Shown here piece after piece: positions 35,736 through 47,544 of a stretch of 64,000 nt of DNA; position 1 is the first letter of the stretch, and each line of letters opens with the position of its first letter. The DNA is taken from positions 1-64,000 of the forward strand of contig SEMN01001350.1 in the NCBI GenBank assembly GCA_005408345.1, given 5' to 3'. The DNA is from Macquaria australasica. Its lineage: Eukaryota > Chordata > Actinopteri > Centrarchiformes > Percichthyidae. The notes below the pieces were generated by a model. The model was not told the DNA's origin. It did no database searches and saw only the letters and a program-made list of their open reading frames with translations. The position numbers and the translations under genes are program-made.

Positions 35736-37568
35736 GTAAGGGATTTCACAATAAAAGCATTGTTGTGCAAAACGTTTGCCAGAATTCAAACTAGCCTGAA
35801 AAAGAATATAAGGAAGAACAATTAACATGTGGCGAAATAAGCAAAATGTGTCAAAGATTCAGCCAATTTGTTCTTTCTTTTAGATTAAAGAAATGAACAT
35901 TTTGAAGCCCTAAATGTTCCCGGTCTTTTTGTGTGCACCGTTACAGTTTCAGTCATTAGAGTTTAAAGAATCGTCTAAAAGAGAAAACTAACGTGATGTT
36001 TTAACTCTGATGTAGAACAGCTGTTCTCAACCTGGGCAGAGATGTGTTTTTAATGTATGCTTTTATTTTGAAAGCAAAGTTGCATTACTGGCCGTTTAAT
36101 TTTTTATTCTTTACTTGACACGTGAAACACCTGAGAAACACCTGAGGTGACGTAAATGAAACCTGCAGGTGAAATATTTATTTCAAACGGCGGCTGAGAC
36201 ACTGCATCATTAATATAAATTAATATAAATATAGAAGCTAAAACCATTCAGCCATATTGTCACCAAAGTATTGATCAATCTGATGGATCCAGACACAGAA
36301 ACAACAGATTTATCAGGTTTTGGTGACGAGGAGTTTTTCTCCAGCGAGAAATCATTTCATTGAAAGTGTGTGTGGTGTTTCTTCCTGCTGCAGCACACAT
36401 CTCACCTGCAAACGGCAGCGTTTCACTGCTGATAAAACACTTTAGTTTGTGAACTTCAGTACAAACAGATCCATGAACCTTCGTCTCAAACGAAGAGATC
36501 TGACTCTCTCACTTATTTTGAGTTTTAATATGTTTCTGAAATAATTAACAATTAAACATGATGTCAAATAGCTGCCAAATCACTGCTTGTTTAGATTTTA
36601 TAGTCATGAGGATTTTGGCAGCTGCCTCGTGGGTCTTTCTGCAGGTCTCTGTCCAGGTGACACAACACCTGACAGTGTGACATCATCATTCACCTTTGTG
36701 ACGTCATGTCATCTTGACCGCCTCCCGTTTCAGTCATGGACCACTTTGCTTTAGAGGTGGTTTTTGGCGTCTCGCCTGCCCTTGTAAGAGGAGTGGTCTG
36801 GGAGCAGTCTGGAAAGCACCGCACGCAATGCATTCTGGTTGTTGTAGGAGTTCCTGCTGATTACTAGGTTTAGGCGATTATTATTGCTAGGTGACCTAGT
36901 TTTAAGAAATGGTCCTTTTTCCATCTGTGAACTTCCTCTTCAAGAGAGTTCGGTGAATCTGGGGACACTCGTACGAACAAACCTGACAGAAAAAGTCAAA
37001 GAGGTAACTCTGCCCTCAGGATGAAAATACCAAAGTGCTCTGACTTGAGGCCCAGCTCAGCTGTCAATCAAACAAATACACTGGTGCTGCCAGCTTACAG
37101 GCTTGGAGGCTAAAGGAGCATCTCTGATAGCAGGTTCTTTGGAGATGAACTAACCTTTATTATTCTTCACATCAACCACACGAGATGTTTGTTAACAGAT
37201 GGAACCGTCACTGCGCAACATGCAGCAACAGTTAAATATTACAATCACACAGAAAATTAATGTGATGTTTGTGGTCAAAACTAAGAGCCAATCAGCTCTT
37301 TGATCAGGCGACAGCCAGGCGTTTCCCATCATGCCCTGGGTCCTGCAGTCGGTGGAGAGCAGCTGCAGCTCCTGGCTCTAAAAACTGCGGCCGCCTCGAC
37401 CTCGTGAGGTCATCGTTGACCACGTGTGACGTCAGAGCGAGTCGGGATCAAGTCGGACACAAAGCTAACCGGCTGCTTTGTGCGGAGATCGCCGGTGATG
37501 GATTCTGTGCCGGTCTGACTCGTCTCCAACGGGTCTGATGTCTCCCAGCACCTTATTGTTCTTTTCTA

Positions 37569-37977
37569 CGGAAGCCGAGAACAGCCGTGCTTGCAATTAT
37601 TTTTTTAATTCCGTTATCTTGAGATCACAAGTTAATTATTTCGTTATCTTAAGAAAACAAAAGGTTGTTTCCTCTTACTGACCTACTTCTAATGTTTACC
37701 AGAGATCAGGAGCGCCTGTAACTACCGATTTAAGCTGAAAATGTCAGATCAAGGGTTAGCCTGCTCATTATTGATCATTGCATCAGACTGTACTTTAATC
37801 AATGTCTAACAGGCAGAAATTGTGTCTTTCTGTCAGTGATAACATTCGGATCAGTCCTCGTCGTTTAAGGAGAAGACTACGAGATAAATGAACCTGTTAT
37901 CAAGAGAAAATTAGCTTTGTTATCTCGAGATAACGACATTAAAAAATAACTGCAAGCACGGCCGTTCTCGGCTTCCA
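37569..37977. mobile_element. MITE-like element with about 40-bp inverted ends
   Basis: The left end starts CGGAAGCCGAGAACAGCCGT, followed by gcttgcaattatttttt. The right end is the near-perfect reverse complement, finishing cggccgttctcggcttcca. Both sides have TA, compatible with a TA target duplication. The interior contains ttatctcgagataac-type palindromes and no ORF. Confidence 0.75.
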
Positions 37978-40104
37978 TACTTTTCAATAATAAAAACATG
38001 TTAGCAGTAAATCTGAAAATCACTTTGACATGATTTTTTAAAATAAGGGTTCCAATGTGTGTCAGTCGGCATCATGAACTCAATTAATTTGTCGACACGG
38101 TGAATTCATCGATCACTGATCTGAAATCAAAGACCTTCCTTCACCTGGTTTCTCCTACAGACAGACATCTGATCCGGAGTCCAGTTCCAGACCTTCTGGA
38201 GGGTCAGACTACTGAATCAAACATCCAGCTGTGGCAGCATGATGGTCCCACTGGGCAAGAGCAGGATCCACAGAACAACTGACAGACTCTGGAAACAGAG
38301 ATCTTCTAAATGACCAATGTTTCTGTCTACAAACCTGTTTGTTGGTTCGACTGTTAGCAAGATATCTCAAAAGCTAGCTGGACCACGGAGCAACTGATGA
38401 GGTGAGTGATCAGGTTTCAATGTGGATCTGGATCCAACAGCCCCACATTCAAAGGTCTGCTCAGCATGGCTCGCTAATTTCCCCCATTTTGCTTTAACAA
38501 AGAGATCAATAATAGTCTAGTCTACTGAAAACACTGCAGCACATGCAATAGATCAGTGTGACAGTGACTGTAACGCAGGCTGGAGTACACAGATCTGCAG
38601 AACGGCCAAATACATGGACTTCATGGAGGGTCCAAGTGTTGTGTAGCTCACTAACGAGTGCCAGGTAACCAGGAAGTGCTGGAATGTTTTCAAAAGAAGA
38701 CGAGCCTTGCAAAGCACGTTTTTAAATTATATATTTCAGTTAAACACAAATAAATGATGCTCCTTCAGACAGTAAGATGATAAGAACTGGACAGTCAGAA
38801 AGGGTTCAGCCGTCGTCCATCACGAGTTACATCCCGGCTGTCACCTTGCTGACTGCACGCTGGAAAGATCACTAACATGAAACACTTCACACCTGTGAAC
38901 AGAGATTCTACCTGCGGTGTCAGAGTCAGACCCGCCATCCATCCTAATGTACTCCTCCTGACGTGTTGCAGCGATGCGACGATGTAACAGTACTTCCTCC
39001 TTTAGGCCGCATTCACATTGAATCAGGCGCTGCGGCAAAAACGCAGATTTTCCCGTTCATTTGAACCGGGGTTCTGCGTTCAGGCTGCGGCGGTGCGGGA
39101 CGCAGAGGGTGCCGCACAAAACCGCAGCAGCCTGCAGCGAAAAAGTTAAAACAGATTCAACTTTTGGAGAAACACAACCCGACGTCACGCTGCGGCAGCC
39201 GATCACGTCGGATTTGAACCAGTGAAATAAATCAGCAGGGCTGAATGAATAGTTGATGTTAATCACTCTTTCTAGTTTCAACTTTAGAAAATGTAGTCAT
39301 TTTTCTTTTCATTCAGTGAACATTTTCACTCTGTACTACTTGACCAACATCCTGTGACTTTAACACAGATATTAACTCTCCTCGTTATGATTACAGCTAA
39401 ATAACTCACTATTTTGTTTATTCCAGTTTATTGAAAAGTGTGAATTAATGATCTTACAGGAAGTTCTGTAGTTCATTTTGTGATGTGGACGTTTTGATGT
39501 TTGGTCGTATAATTCAGGATTTATTCATCTTTAAATTGTCATTTTATGAAAAAGGTGATGGCTCCTGCTGCGAGGTTACAGATTTAACTGTTGAATTAAT
39601 AATTTCAAGCTTTTTTTCCTCTTTTCATTTTATCAAAGTCAACGTTACTGCTGAATAATCCAAATCATTTATGAATCAGTTGTCAATTATTATTTTTATT
39701 TTGGTACTGAAAGAATTCAAGATAAATATACAAAGTTGGTACACATGCTAAATATTAAAGGACATGTATCAATAAATGCTGTAGTTTTCATTTTATTGTA
39801 TTTTGTTGACATGTTTAACATGAAGTCGTCATATTTGATGCAGAAACAGAGAATGAAAGACTTTAAAGGACGTCAACAGTCTTCACAGTAAATAATGAGT
39901 TTATAAAACTGTTGTGTTCTGCTGAAAACTCATCTTTCAATAAAACTCTGTGGACCAGATTTACTCTGCAAAGTAATCAATAATACTTAATGAACAGATG
40001 AAACTATATCATACTGTTTTTCTCCCTAAGAGTCAGATTTAGTGATCGCTCTACATTGATCAGTTTATTAGATGTTTTATGGTGTGTGTGTCTGATTCTT
40101 TTCC

Positions 40105-40290
40105 AGAGGTAGAAAGTAACTACATACATTTACTCAAGTACTGAAGTACAATTTTGAGGTACTTGTACTTTACTTGAGTATTTATGCTACTGTCTACTTG
40201 TACTCCACTCTGAGGGAAATCTTGTACCTTTTACTGCACTACATTTATCTGACAGCTTTAGTTACTTTACAGATTCAGATTTTACATGAA
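40105..40290 (+). repeat. Fish repeat with aaagtact ends, copy 2
   Basis: It contains agaggtagaaagtaactaca, tttgaggtacttgtacttta and acatttatctgacagcttta. It is the same family as 3735-3955. Confidence 0.65.
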
Positions 40291-41764
40291 AACTATCTTT
40301 TAAAAGAAGAATATGATAATCTTGTAAAATACAACATGTTGTTCCAACCTTTCTGTAACCTCTTATATAAAATCAGTGTGTAGTTGTGTCCCCTCGTCAC
40401 GTTTCTGATGTCTCTGAGTTATTAGCAGTTCCACCAAAGACACATTCCCCATTTACACTTTTCAGATAGTTTCATTTCAGTAACTGTTTGAGGCCCAAAG
40501 AGGTGAAATATCTGATATTTCACACAAAAAGCAAAACGTCCATCCATCAGGTGAAAGATGTTGCCAGTGTTTGTCTTGTTAGTTTCATACATTTAAAACA
40601 ACAGTTCAACACAGAAGTAGGTGATTTATAACATTTTGTTCCCGACTCAGAAAACCTGCTGTGTTCACTGACCTGCAGCAGAAGTAAAACACAGTTCATA
40701 CAACACACTGAATGGACAAATGATCACCAACAGCTGCTGATTACTGACCTGCCGACACAGTTGGTCTGGATCGAAGGCTGACCCAAGATCAGTTACTGCG
40801 TCTTAAATTAAACCTATAATCTATGAAGTATGCTGTGTTCAGAGTCAACGCAAAGCGGATTTTAATCCGACGTTAATTTGACTGATGGACTGTTTGTGCG
40901 GTCTATAATTTACCCGTACAGATGTTAGGGACTTTGGTTATTGTCCTCTCCGATCAGCCTGAACAGCTTCAGAGAAAACTAAACCCTTTCTGTTCATCAG
41001 TCACTCAGGAAGCTGCTCCATCACCTGAACTTTACAGTAAAACTTTCTTCTAAATGAAGGAAATAAAATAGTTTTCTGTAGTTTGAGAGACTTCATTTGT
41101 TCCGCCTGGTTCCAGACGTCTGAATCACCGCCCACAAACAGGTCTGGTGTTGCGTTCACTGACAGAGCTTTGTAGGCCACATTAAGAACGGGGACGTCGT
41201 CTTCCTACATAGCTAGCTGCTTAGCAACATCCGTAAGAAATGTCTTCCAGCGTGGACGACACGTTGCAGCTGTGCAGGTCGACTTTAAACTTTAAGGACG
41301 TTAAGCTACTGACCGAACATGGTGGGCTGAGCTGTCAGTCAACAGAAGACAGCTAACGTGAAGAGCTCGTCTCACTGCAGATCCCAGAGACTCATCGTCA
41401 GCTCTGTCTTTGTGAAACCAGAACCTGGTTTTAACTCGTTCAGGACCTCGTCTACTGGTAAACTGGATGTTTTATACAATCAACAAGGTCCCAAATCTTC
41501 AGTATCCTGAGCAACACCTGGTCTGCCTGGAAACCCCGTTTTTCAGGAGGTCATCGAGAGATTGTGACCCAGAAAACAAAACAACACCTCCACCGTCTTC
41601 AACGTTCAGGCCCGGTCACAACCACAAAGCAAGTTTATCTGTGCTAGAGGCTTGGTGACGTAGCTGGCAAGCTAATGGCTAACACGCTAGCCAGCCTGGA
41701 ACATAGTACATAGTACCAGTCAGTCACAGTAGCAGTTAGCAGTTAGCTCTCTGCTGTGCAGCAG

Positions 41765-41905
41765 TTCACACTCTGACGGAGGAGCTGCAATAAGGCTGGA
41801 TGTTAGCAACACAGCTAATAAGCTACGATAGCGTCCTCCATGTTGGACTCTCCGGCTCTCTGTCCAATCAGAGCTGACTGGACAGTTTGCTATTGGTCAA
41901 CAGCA
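41765..41905 (-). repeat. Dispersed repeat, inverted copy of 21613-21735
   Basis: It is the reverse complement of the first copy over about 100 bp, with indels. Confidence 0.7.
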
Positions 41906-41999
41906 CGAATCCTGTGTCAAAGTTCGCCAAAGTTGAACTGGACACAAAAGATTTGTGCAGATTTTCTTCTCCCCGCAGGTGGAGGTGAAACAGAAACAC

Positions 42000-42090
42000 C
42001 CAGTATCACTGATGGGTGGAGTCAGAAGTGTGCTCTGCTGCACCTGTAACCACACCCAACAGTGATGTCACTGGGTCCTGGAGTCCACCT
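42000..42090 (-). repeat. Dispersed repeat, inverted copy of 25735-25835
   Basis: Reverse-complement match to the 25.7-kb copy. Confidence 0.65.
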
Positions 42091-42306
42091 GTACATCACT
42101 GCAGCCATGTGAGGAGTTAAACCACTGCAGGTGAGCAGAGACAAGACTAGTTGGAGCAGCGCAGCATCCTGGAGGTTACATCATGATTTATGTGCTGATG
42201 AAAGAAGAAGTGTGTGTGTGTGTAGAGAGGTCTGTCTGTCAGTGGTGGAGTTGCATTGTGGGTAATGTAGTATGTGGTTTGTTTGAGTGCAGCGGTCCCT
42301 CTGTGC

Positions 42307-42939
42307 TCAGACTTTGATGCTGCTGCTTTTGGTTCCTCTTCTTCTCCTGTTCGCTGGCGTCATCACCTGTGACTGTGACATCAGTGATGTCCGGGTCATC
42401 ACAGGTGACCTGGGTACCAGCGTTAACCAGGTTGTCTGCCGCGGTGGCACCGACCTTGTCAACCTCGGCGTCAGCGGTGGCGTCTCTTCGACTGCCGCCA
42501 CCCTGACGGTGTTTTTCCCGTACAGCCTCCTCTCGTACTGCAGCAGCTGCTCCCAGAAGCCGGCGTTCAGCCTGACGTAGGGCCGGCTCTCCCGGACCCA
42601 GCGGTGCGCCTGGCAGAGCGTCACCCCTCTGTAACGCATCAGGTACGCCATCACCAATGCCGGGGAGCGGCTCATACCAGCCGCGCAGTGCACCAGCGTG
42701 CCCCCTGCACGGTTGCCATGGATACGCTCGGCCACCCGGTCAAAGTGGTCTCCGAGGCGGGCGCTGGGCAGGTCGGAGACGGGAACCCGCACACACTCCA
42801 CCCCCGGGTAGGCGGGGCAGGCGTGGCTGAGCGTGGCGTTGACGATCAGGGTGATGCCCTTCTGAGACACCAGTGCGGCGTTGAGGGGCCCGTCGGCCCC
42901 GCTGAGGAACAGGGTGGGAGTGATCTGAGACACCGACAT
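42307..42939 (-). CDS. Atypical dual-specificity phosphatase, DUSP14/18/21-like
   Basis: This is a 210-residue protein whose whole coding region lies in one exon. The DUSP fold covers residues about 4-148. It starts SQITPTLFLSG, with a phosphatase loop VHCAAGMSRSPALV (catalytic Cys85, Arg91), the likely general acid Asp56 in VPVSDLPSAR, then MAYLMRYRGVTL, RPYVRLNAGFWEQLLQYE and LYGKNTV. LNAGFW.QL..YE..L.GK.TV is typical of the DUSP14/18/21 group, which dephosphorylates Tyr and Ser/Thr, often in MAPK pathways. After residue 148 the tail differs from DUSP18: about 60 residues rich in Thr, Ser, Pro and Arg, ending SSSIKV. A splice acceptor (TTTCCTGACAG) stands 10 nt before the ATG, so one or more non-coding 5' exons probably lie upstream. 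The exact paralogue is not settled. Confidence 0.92.
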   Translation of the reverse strand: MSVSQITPTLFLSGADGPLNAALVSQKGITLIVNATLSHACPAYPGVECVRVPVSDLPSARLGDHFDRVAERIHGNRAGGTLVHCAAGMSRSPALVMAYLMRYRGVTLCQAHRWVRESRPYVRLNAGFWEQLLQYERRLYGKNTVRVAAVEETPPLTPRLTRSVPPRQTTWLTLVPRSPVMTRTSLMSQSQVMTPANRRRRGTKSSSIKV

Positions 42940-43024
42940 GAGGCCGACCTGTCAGGAAACACACGCGGGTGTTAATATACTACTGAGGACCAACCAGCAG
43001 CTGATTGTCTCTGAACCAGAGATA

Positions 43025-43629
43025 TGGTTAGCCTAGCTTAGCACAAAGACTGGACGCAGGGGGAAACTGCTAGCCTAGCTCCATCAGAAGAGAAAACATC
43101 CACATGTTGTACGCTGTTAACTAACCAGCTGCTCAGCTCACAGCTGACAGCAGCCTCACTATGAGTTCAGGACTTCAGAGGTGCTGGTTCCATCCCGGAC
43201 CAGTTTAACCTGCTAGGGTCAACCTTTTCACCCACCATGTGCATTTTATTAGTCAGATTCGTTTGTGACAGTCTGATTAAACACAAATGTATAAATTGAT
43301 TACACAAAGGCCTTAAAGATATCTTTACAACGTGGGGCTCCAGAGGAGGTAATGTGGGTGTTGCCTCTTCATGTTGTGCTTTATGCACCAATAAGAGAAA
43401 TGTGCAACAAATAAAGTTACCACAAACTCATCTGGGGCTTTCGGCCCCCCCTGAGGCCCCCCCCCAGCGCTAACTGCTGCTAAAACCAGCATGTCTCCTT
43501 TTACATTTCTGTTTCAATAAACCACATGTCAATCAGACAGACTCAGAGCCGCTGGGTGTTTCTCTTTGCATGGAGCTACGCTAGCAGTTTCCCCCTGCTC
43601 CCAGTATTTGTGCTAAGCTAGGCTAACCA
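43025..43629. mobile_element. Foldback-type repeat with about 70-bp inverted arms
   Basis: The left arm 43025-43094 begins tggttagcctagcttagcac and runs through gggggaaactgctagc. The right arm 43559-43629 is its reverse complement with a handful of differences. The spacer of about 460 bp has no ORF of note. The same arm sequence occurs alone at about 24112-24170 and, reversed, at 62492-62548, so this is a dispersed family. It lies just upstream of the DUSP coding exon. Confidence 0.7.
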
Positions 43630-43813
43630 CACCCTGGACCTGGTCTCTGTATGAATACCATGAACTTCTGTAGAACAGTAACTGTAACTGATGACGTCTC
43701 ACAAGAACACAGACTGAGAAAGACCTCATAAGAGTATCAGACTGTCCTTTTAAAAACGTGTGTGTTACCTGCTGCCTGGTCTTTGGCTGTTTCTTCCTCT
43801 GATCACTGCTCTG

Positions 43814-43860
<47 letters not shown>
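43814..43860. repeat. (CA)n microsatellite
   Basis: About 23 CA units between the DUSP coding exon and the 9-bp minisatellite. Confidence 0.95.
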
Positions 43861-43862
<2 letters not shown>

Positions 43863-44429
43863 ATGATACCGTAGAAGGCGGTGTGTGTCAGTCGGCCGGC
43901 CAATGAACTGAAGGGTTAATTTTAGTGCGACAGCTGAAAACTGGTCATGTGACCTTTACCAAAATAAGACCAACACACACTCACCTGCACGGCTTTCTAT
44001 ACACTCTTAAGATGTTATTGATTGATGATCATCACTGACAAAAGTAATTAATAATCTTGAAAATGAGTCAGATTTTGCTTTAACACAGAAACACGTTTTT
44101 TCCAATCTGAAACATATTTCACATTTTAGCATGTGACACTTTTCTGTAAGAACTCATTATTATTATTATTATTATTATTTCTTCTGCACAGAGTTTCAGT
44201 AATTCTCTCGTTTCTAAATAAACTTGTTTGAAACAGCTGTTAGAGCTTCATGGGGGGAACAGATCATTAACACTATCTGTTCACTTGATCATTAACATCA
44301 TGATGTTGTTCGGTCTCTTTGGTGCAGTTTATTGATTTTTCACAACAGGATTCATGTTTCCACATGAAGGAAAACATCCAGCTGCTCGCATCTTATTTTC
44401 ATAGAATTCAAAAAAGTTTAAGATTCAGA

Positions 44430-46470
44430 CCCGTCTCACCTGTCACACCTGTGTCACGTCTCACCAGTCTCACATGTCACACCTGTCTCACGTCTCACAT
44501 GTCACACCTGTCACACCTGTCTCACGTCTCATCTGTCACACCTGTCTCACCTGTCACACCTGTCTCACGTCTCACCTGTCACACCTGTCTCACGTCTCAC
44601 CAGTCTCACATGTCACACCTGTCTCACCTGTCACACCTGTCTCACGTCTCACATGTCACACCTGTCACACCTGTCTCACCTGTGTCACCTGTCTCACATG
44701 TCACACCTGTTTCACGTCACACCTGTCTCACCTGTGTCACCTGTCTCACATGTCACACCTGTCTCACATGTCTCACCTGTTTCACATGTCACACCTGTCT
44801 CACCTGTCTCACATGTCACACCTGTTTCACATGTCTCACCTGTCTCACATGTCACACCTGTCTCACCTGTTTCACGTCACACCTGTCTCACCTGTCTCAC
44901 ATGTCACACCTGTTTCACATGTCACACCTGTTTCACGTCACACATGTTTCACATGTCACACCTGTCTCACCTGTGTCACCTGTCTCACCTGTCTCACCTG
45001 TCACACCTGTTTCACGTCTCACATGTCACACCTGTCTCACGTCTCACCTGTCTCACCTGTCACACCTGTCTCACGTCTCACACCTGTCTCACGTCTCACC
45101 AGTCTCACATGTCTCACCTGTCACACCTGTTTCACGTCTCACATGTCACACCTGTCACACCTGTCTCACGTCTCACCTGTCACACCTGTCTCACATGTCA
45201 CACCTGTCTCACCTGTTTCACGTCACACCTGTCTCACATGTCACACCTGTCTCACCTGTTTCACATGTCACACCTGTCTCACATGTCACACCTGTTTCAC
45301 ATGTCTCACCTGTCTCACATGTCACACCTGTCTCACCTGTTTCACGTCACACCTGTCTCACCTGTGTCACCTGTCTCACATGTCACACCTGTTTCACATG
45401 TCTCACCTGTCTCACGTCACACATGTTTCACATGTCACACCTGTTTCACATGTCACACCTGTTTCACATGTCACACCTGTCTCACCTGTCTCACCTGTGT
45501 CACCTGTTTCACATGTCACACCTGTCTCACATGTCACACCTGTCTCACATGTCACACCTGTTTCACATGTCATACCTGTCTCACCTGTCACACCTGTGTC
45601 ACCTGTCTCACATGTCACACCTGTTTCACATGTCACACCTGTCTCACCTGTCACACCTGTCTCACATGTCACACCTGTTTCACATGTCTCACCTGTGTCA
45701 CCTGTCTCACATGTCACACCTGTTTCACCTGTTTCACATGTCACACCTGTCTCACCTGTCACACCTGTCTCACATGTCTCACCTGTTTCACATGTCACAC
45801 CTGTCTCACCTGTCACACCTGTCTCACCTGTCTCACATGTCACACCTGTTTCACATGTCATACCTGTCTCACCTGTCACACCTGTGTCACCTGTCTCACA
45901 TGTCACACCTGTTTCACATGTCACACCTGTCTCACCTGTCTCACATGTCACACCTGTTTCACATGTCTCACCTGTGTCACCTGTCTCACATGTCACACCT
46001 GTTTCACATGTCTCACCTGTTTCACATGTCACACCTGTCTCACCTGTTTCACATGTCACACCTGTCTCACCTGTGTCACCTGTGTCACCTGTCTCACATG
46101 TCTCACCTGTTTCACATGTCACACCTGTTTCACATGTCATACCTGTCTCACCTGTCACACCTGTTTCACATGTCACACCTGTTTCACATGTCTCACCTGT
46201 TTCACATGTCACACCTGTCTCACCTGTCTCACATGTCACACCTGTCTCACATGTCACACCTGTCTCACCTGTGTCACCTGTGTCACCTGTCTCACATGTC
46301 TCACCTGTTTCACATGTCACACCTGTTTCACATGTCATACCTGTCTCACATGTCACACCTGTTTCACATGTCACACCTGTCTCACCTGTTTCACATGTCA
46401 CACCTGTCTCACCTGTGTCACCTGTGTCACCTGTCTCACCTGTCTCACATGTCACACCTGTCACACTTGT
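44430..46470. repeat. 9-bp minisatellite, roughly 220 units
   Basis: Units are variants of tcacacctg, tctcacctg, tctcacatg and tttcacatg in head-to-tail order. Because 9 is a multiple of 3 and the plus-strand units lack stops, the array yields spurious ORFs of up to 779 codons rich in Ser-His-Leu. Nearly every unit contains CACCTG or CACATG. It ends about 208 bp before the sft2d3 start codon. Confidence 0.95.
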
Positions 46471-46677
46471 CTTTGTGCTGTTTGTATAAGAACAAAATAA
46501 TAAAAATGTATTATTTCTTTTTGTATAAAAGTGCTCCTGCGGGACCGGATATGAACAGAGGTGTGATTCTTCTTCTGTCCTGGGGGGCAGTGGAGAGCCG
46601 CCCCGGACGTTTAGAGAAAGAAGCAGAGCGAAGAAGAAGCGCAGCTAGCTACAGTTAGCCAGTTAGCTTCCTCCGTC

Positions 46678-47340
46678 ATGGCGGAACTGAACCGACAGCT
46701 TCAGGAGTATTTGGCCCAGTCCAAAGGCGGCGGCGCTAAGACCATCTCCCAGTCCAGCTCCAGCACCACGGTGGACCTGGACGACCCGGAACCGGTACCC
46801 GGGAGCTGGTTCGGGCGGTGGTCGCGCCCGTGGTCCGGCCAGAGCTCCAGCGGAAACAGCGGCTTTTCTTGGCCGTGGTCGGCCGAGCCGGACCCCTGCC
46901 TGCCAGGCTTGAGCCGCCGGCAGCGGCTGGTGGCCTTCGGGGTGTGCGTGTCGTTCTCCGCGCTGTGTTTCGGGCTGTCGGCGCTGTACGCGCCGCTGCT
47001 GCTGCTCTACGCCCGCAAGTTCGCGCTGCTCTGGTCGCTGGGGTCGCTGTTCGCCATCGCGGCGGCGGCGGTGCTGCGCGGCCCCAGCAGACTCGCCGCC
47101 GGCCTGCCCACCTCTCCCGGAGCCGCGGTCTACCTGTGCGCCCTCGGAGGGACTCTGTACGCGGCGCTGAGCCTCCACAGCACCGTGCTGACCGCGCTGG
47201 GTGCCGCCCTGCAGGTCACCGTCATCGTCGGGTACGTGGTGTCGCTGCTGCCCGGGGGGAGCGCCGGGATCCGCTTCATGGGAGGGATGGCGGCTTCTGC
47301 CATCAAGAGGACCGTCACCGGGAAAACCATGCCGATCTGA
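46678..47340 (+). CDS. sft2d3: Vesicle transport protein SFT2D3 (SFT2C), intronless
   Basis: This is a 220-residue protein in a single exon, like the human gene (about 215 residues). It starts MAELNRQLQEYLAQ, which is near-identical to the family N-terminus. A low-complexity Ser/Trp-rich cytosolic segment follows (residues 20-75). Next come RRQRLVAFGVC and four predicted membrane helices at about 84-108, 115-134, 148-168 and 171-193. The strongly conserved core is LCFGLSALYAPLLLL.ARKF followed by ALLWSLGS. Yeast Sft2 and its relatives act in fusion of endosome-derived vesicles with the Golgi; a role here is by family. The coding sequence is very GC-rich, unlike its surroundings. wdr33 converges on it from the other side, as in human. 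A long minus-strand ORF over the same bases is a composition shadow. Confidence 0.95.
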   Translation: MAELNRQLQEYLAQSKGGGAKTISQSSSSTTVDLDDPEPVPGSWFGRWSRPWSGQSSSGNSGFSWPWSAEPDPCLPGLSRRQRLVAFGVCVSFSALCFGLSALYAPLLLLYARKFALLWSLGSLFAIAAAAVLRGPSRLAAGLPTSPGAAVYLCALGGTLYAALSLHSTVLTALGAALQVTVIVGYVVSLLPGGSAGIRFMGGMAASAIKRTVTGKTMPI

Positions 47341-47544
47341 CCCGGGACCGAGTGTCAGAGACCGGACAGATCTCACTGGCCCGCGCTGGGGTCACATCCA
47401 TCAGGCTTAAAGCACCGATTCCCTAAACAGGGTCCGGGGCCGCTGAAGTCTCTTTATTGTGTCGGTACATTCCTCAGCAGGCTGACTATTGATTATCGGC
47501 TGCTGTTAACAGATACCGGTCTAATATTTGGTTGAGAACTGACG

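Larger units (their letters stand above)
35740..42306. other. Intergenic region between pex5l and the DUSP gene
   Basis: AT-rich. It contains a MITE (37569-37977), a GC-rich imperfect palindromic patch at 39006-39210 (gctgcggc words) and dispersed repeats near 40.1, 41.8 and 42.0 kb. No gene was recognised. Confidence 0.6.

Noticed and set aside
35331..35828. 165-codon and 123-codon minus-strand ORFs and a 107-codon plus ORF around the pex5l first exon
   Set aside because: GC-rich first-exon region with few stops; only the five codons before the donor at 35402 fit pex5l, and the rest has no recognisable homology.
39006..39210. GC-rich patch with gctgcggc words as a possible CpG-island promoter
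   Set aside because: It contains imperfect palindromes and no adjacent gene; more like a transposon fragment, too unclear to call.
44319..46658. Open frames of 779, 671 and 615 codons on the plus strand and 350 on the minus strand
   Set aside because: They are products of the 9-bp minisatellite, which stays open in several frames; the predicted proteins are pure Ser-His-Leu, Pro-Val-Ser or Cys-Glu-Thr-Gly repeats.
46663..47376. 237-codon minus-strand ORF and 202-codon plus-strand ORF over sft2d3
   Set aside because: Shadows of the GC-rich sft2d3 coding sequence; only the 220-codon frame has family homology.
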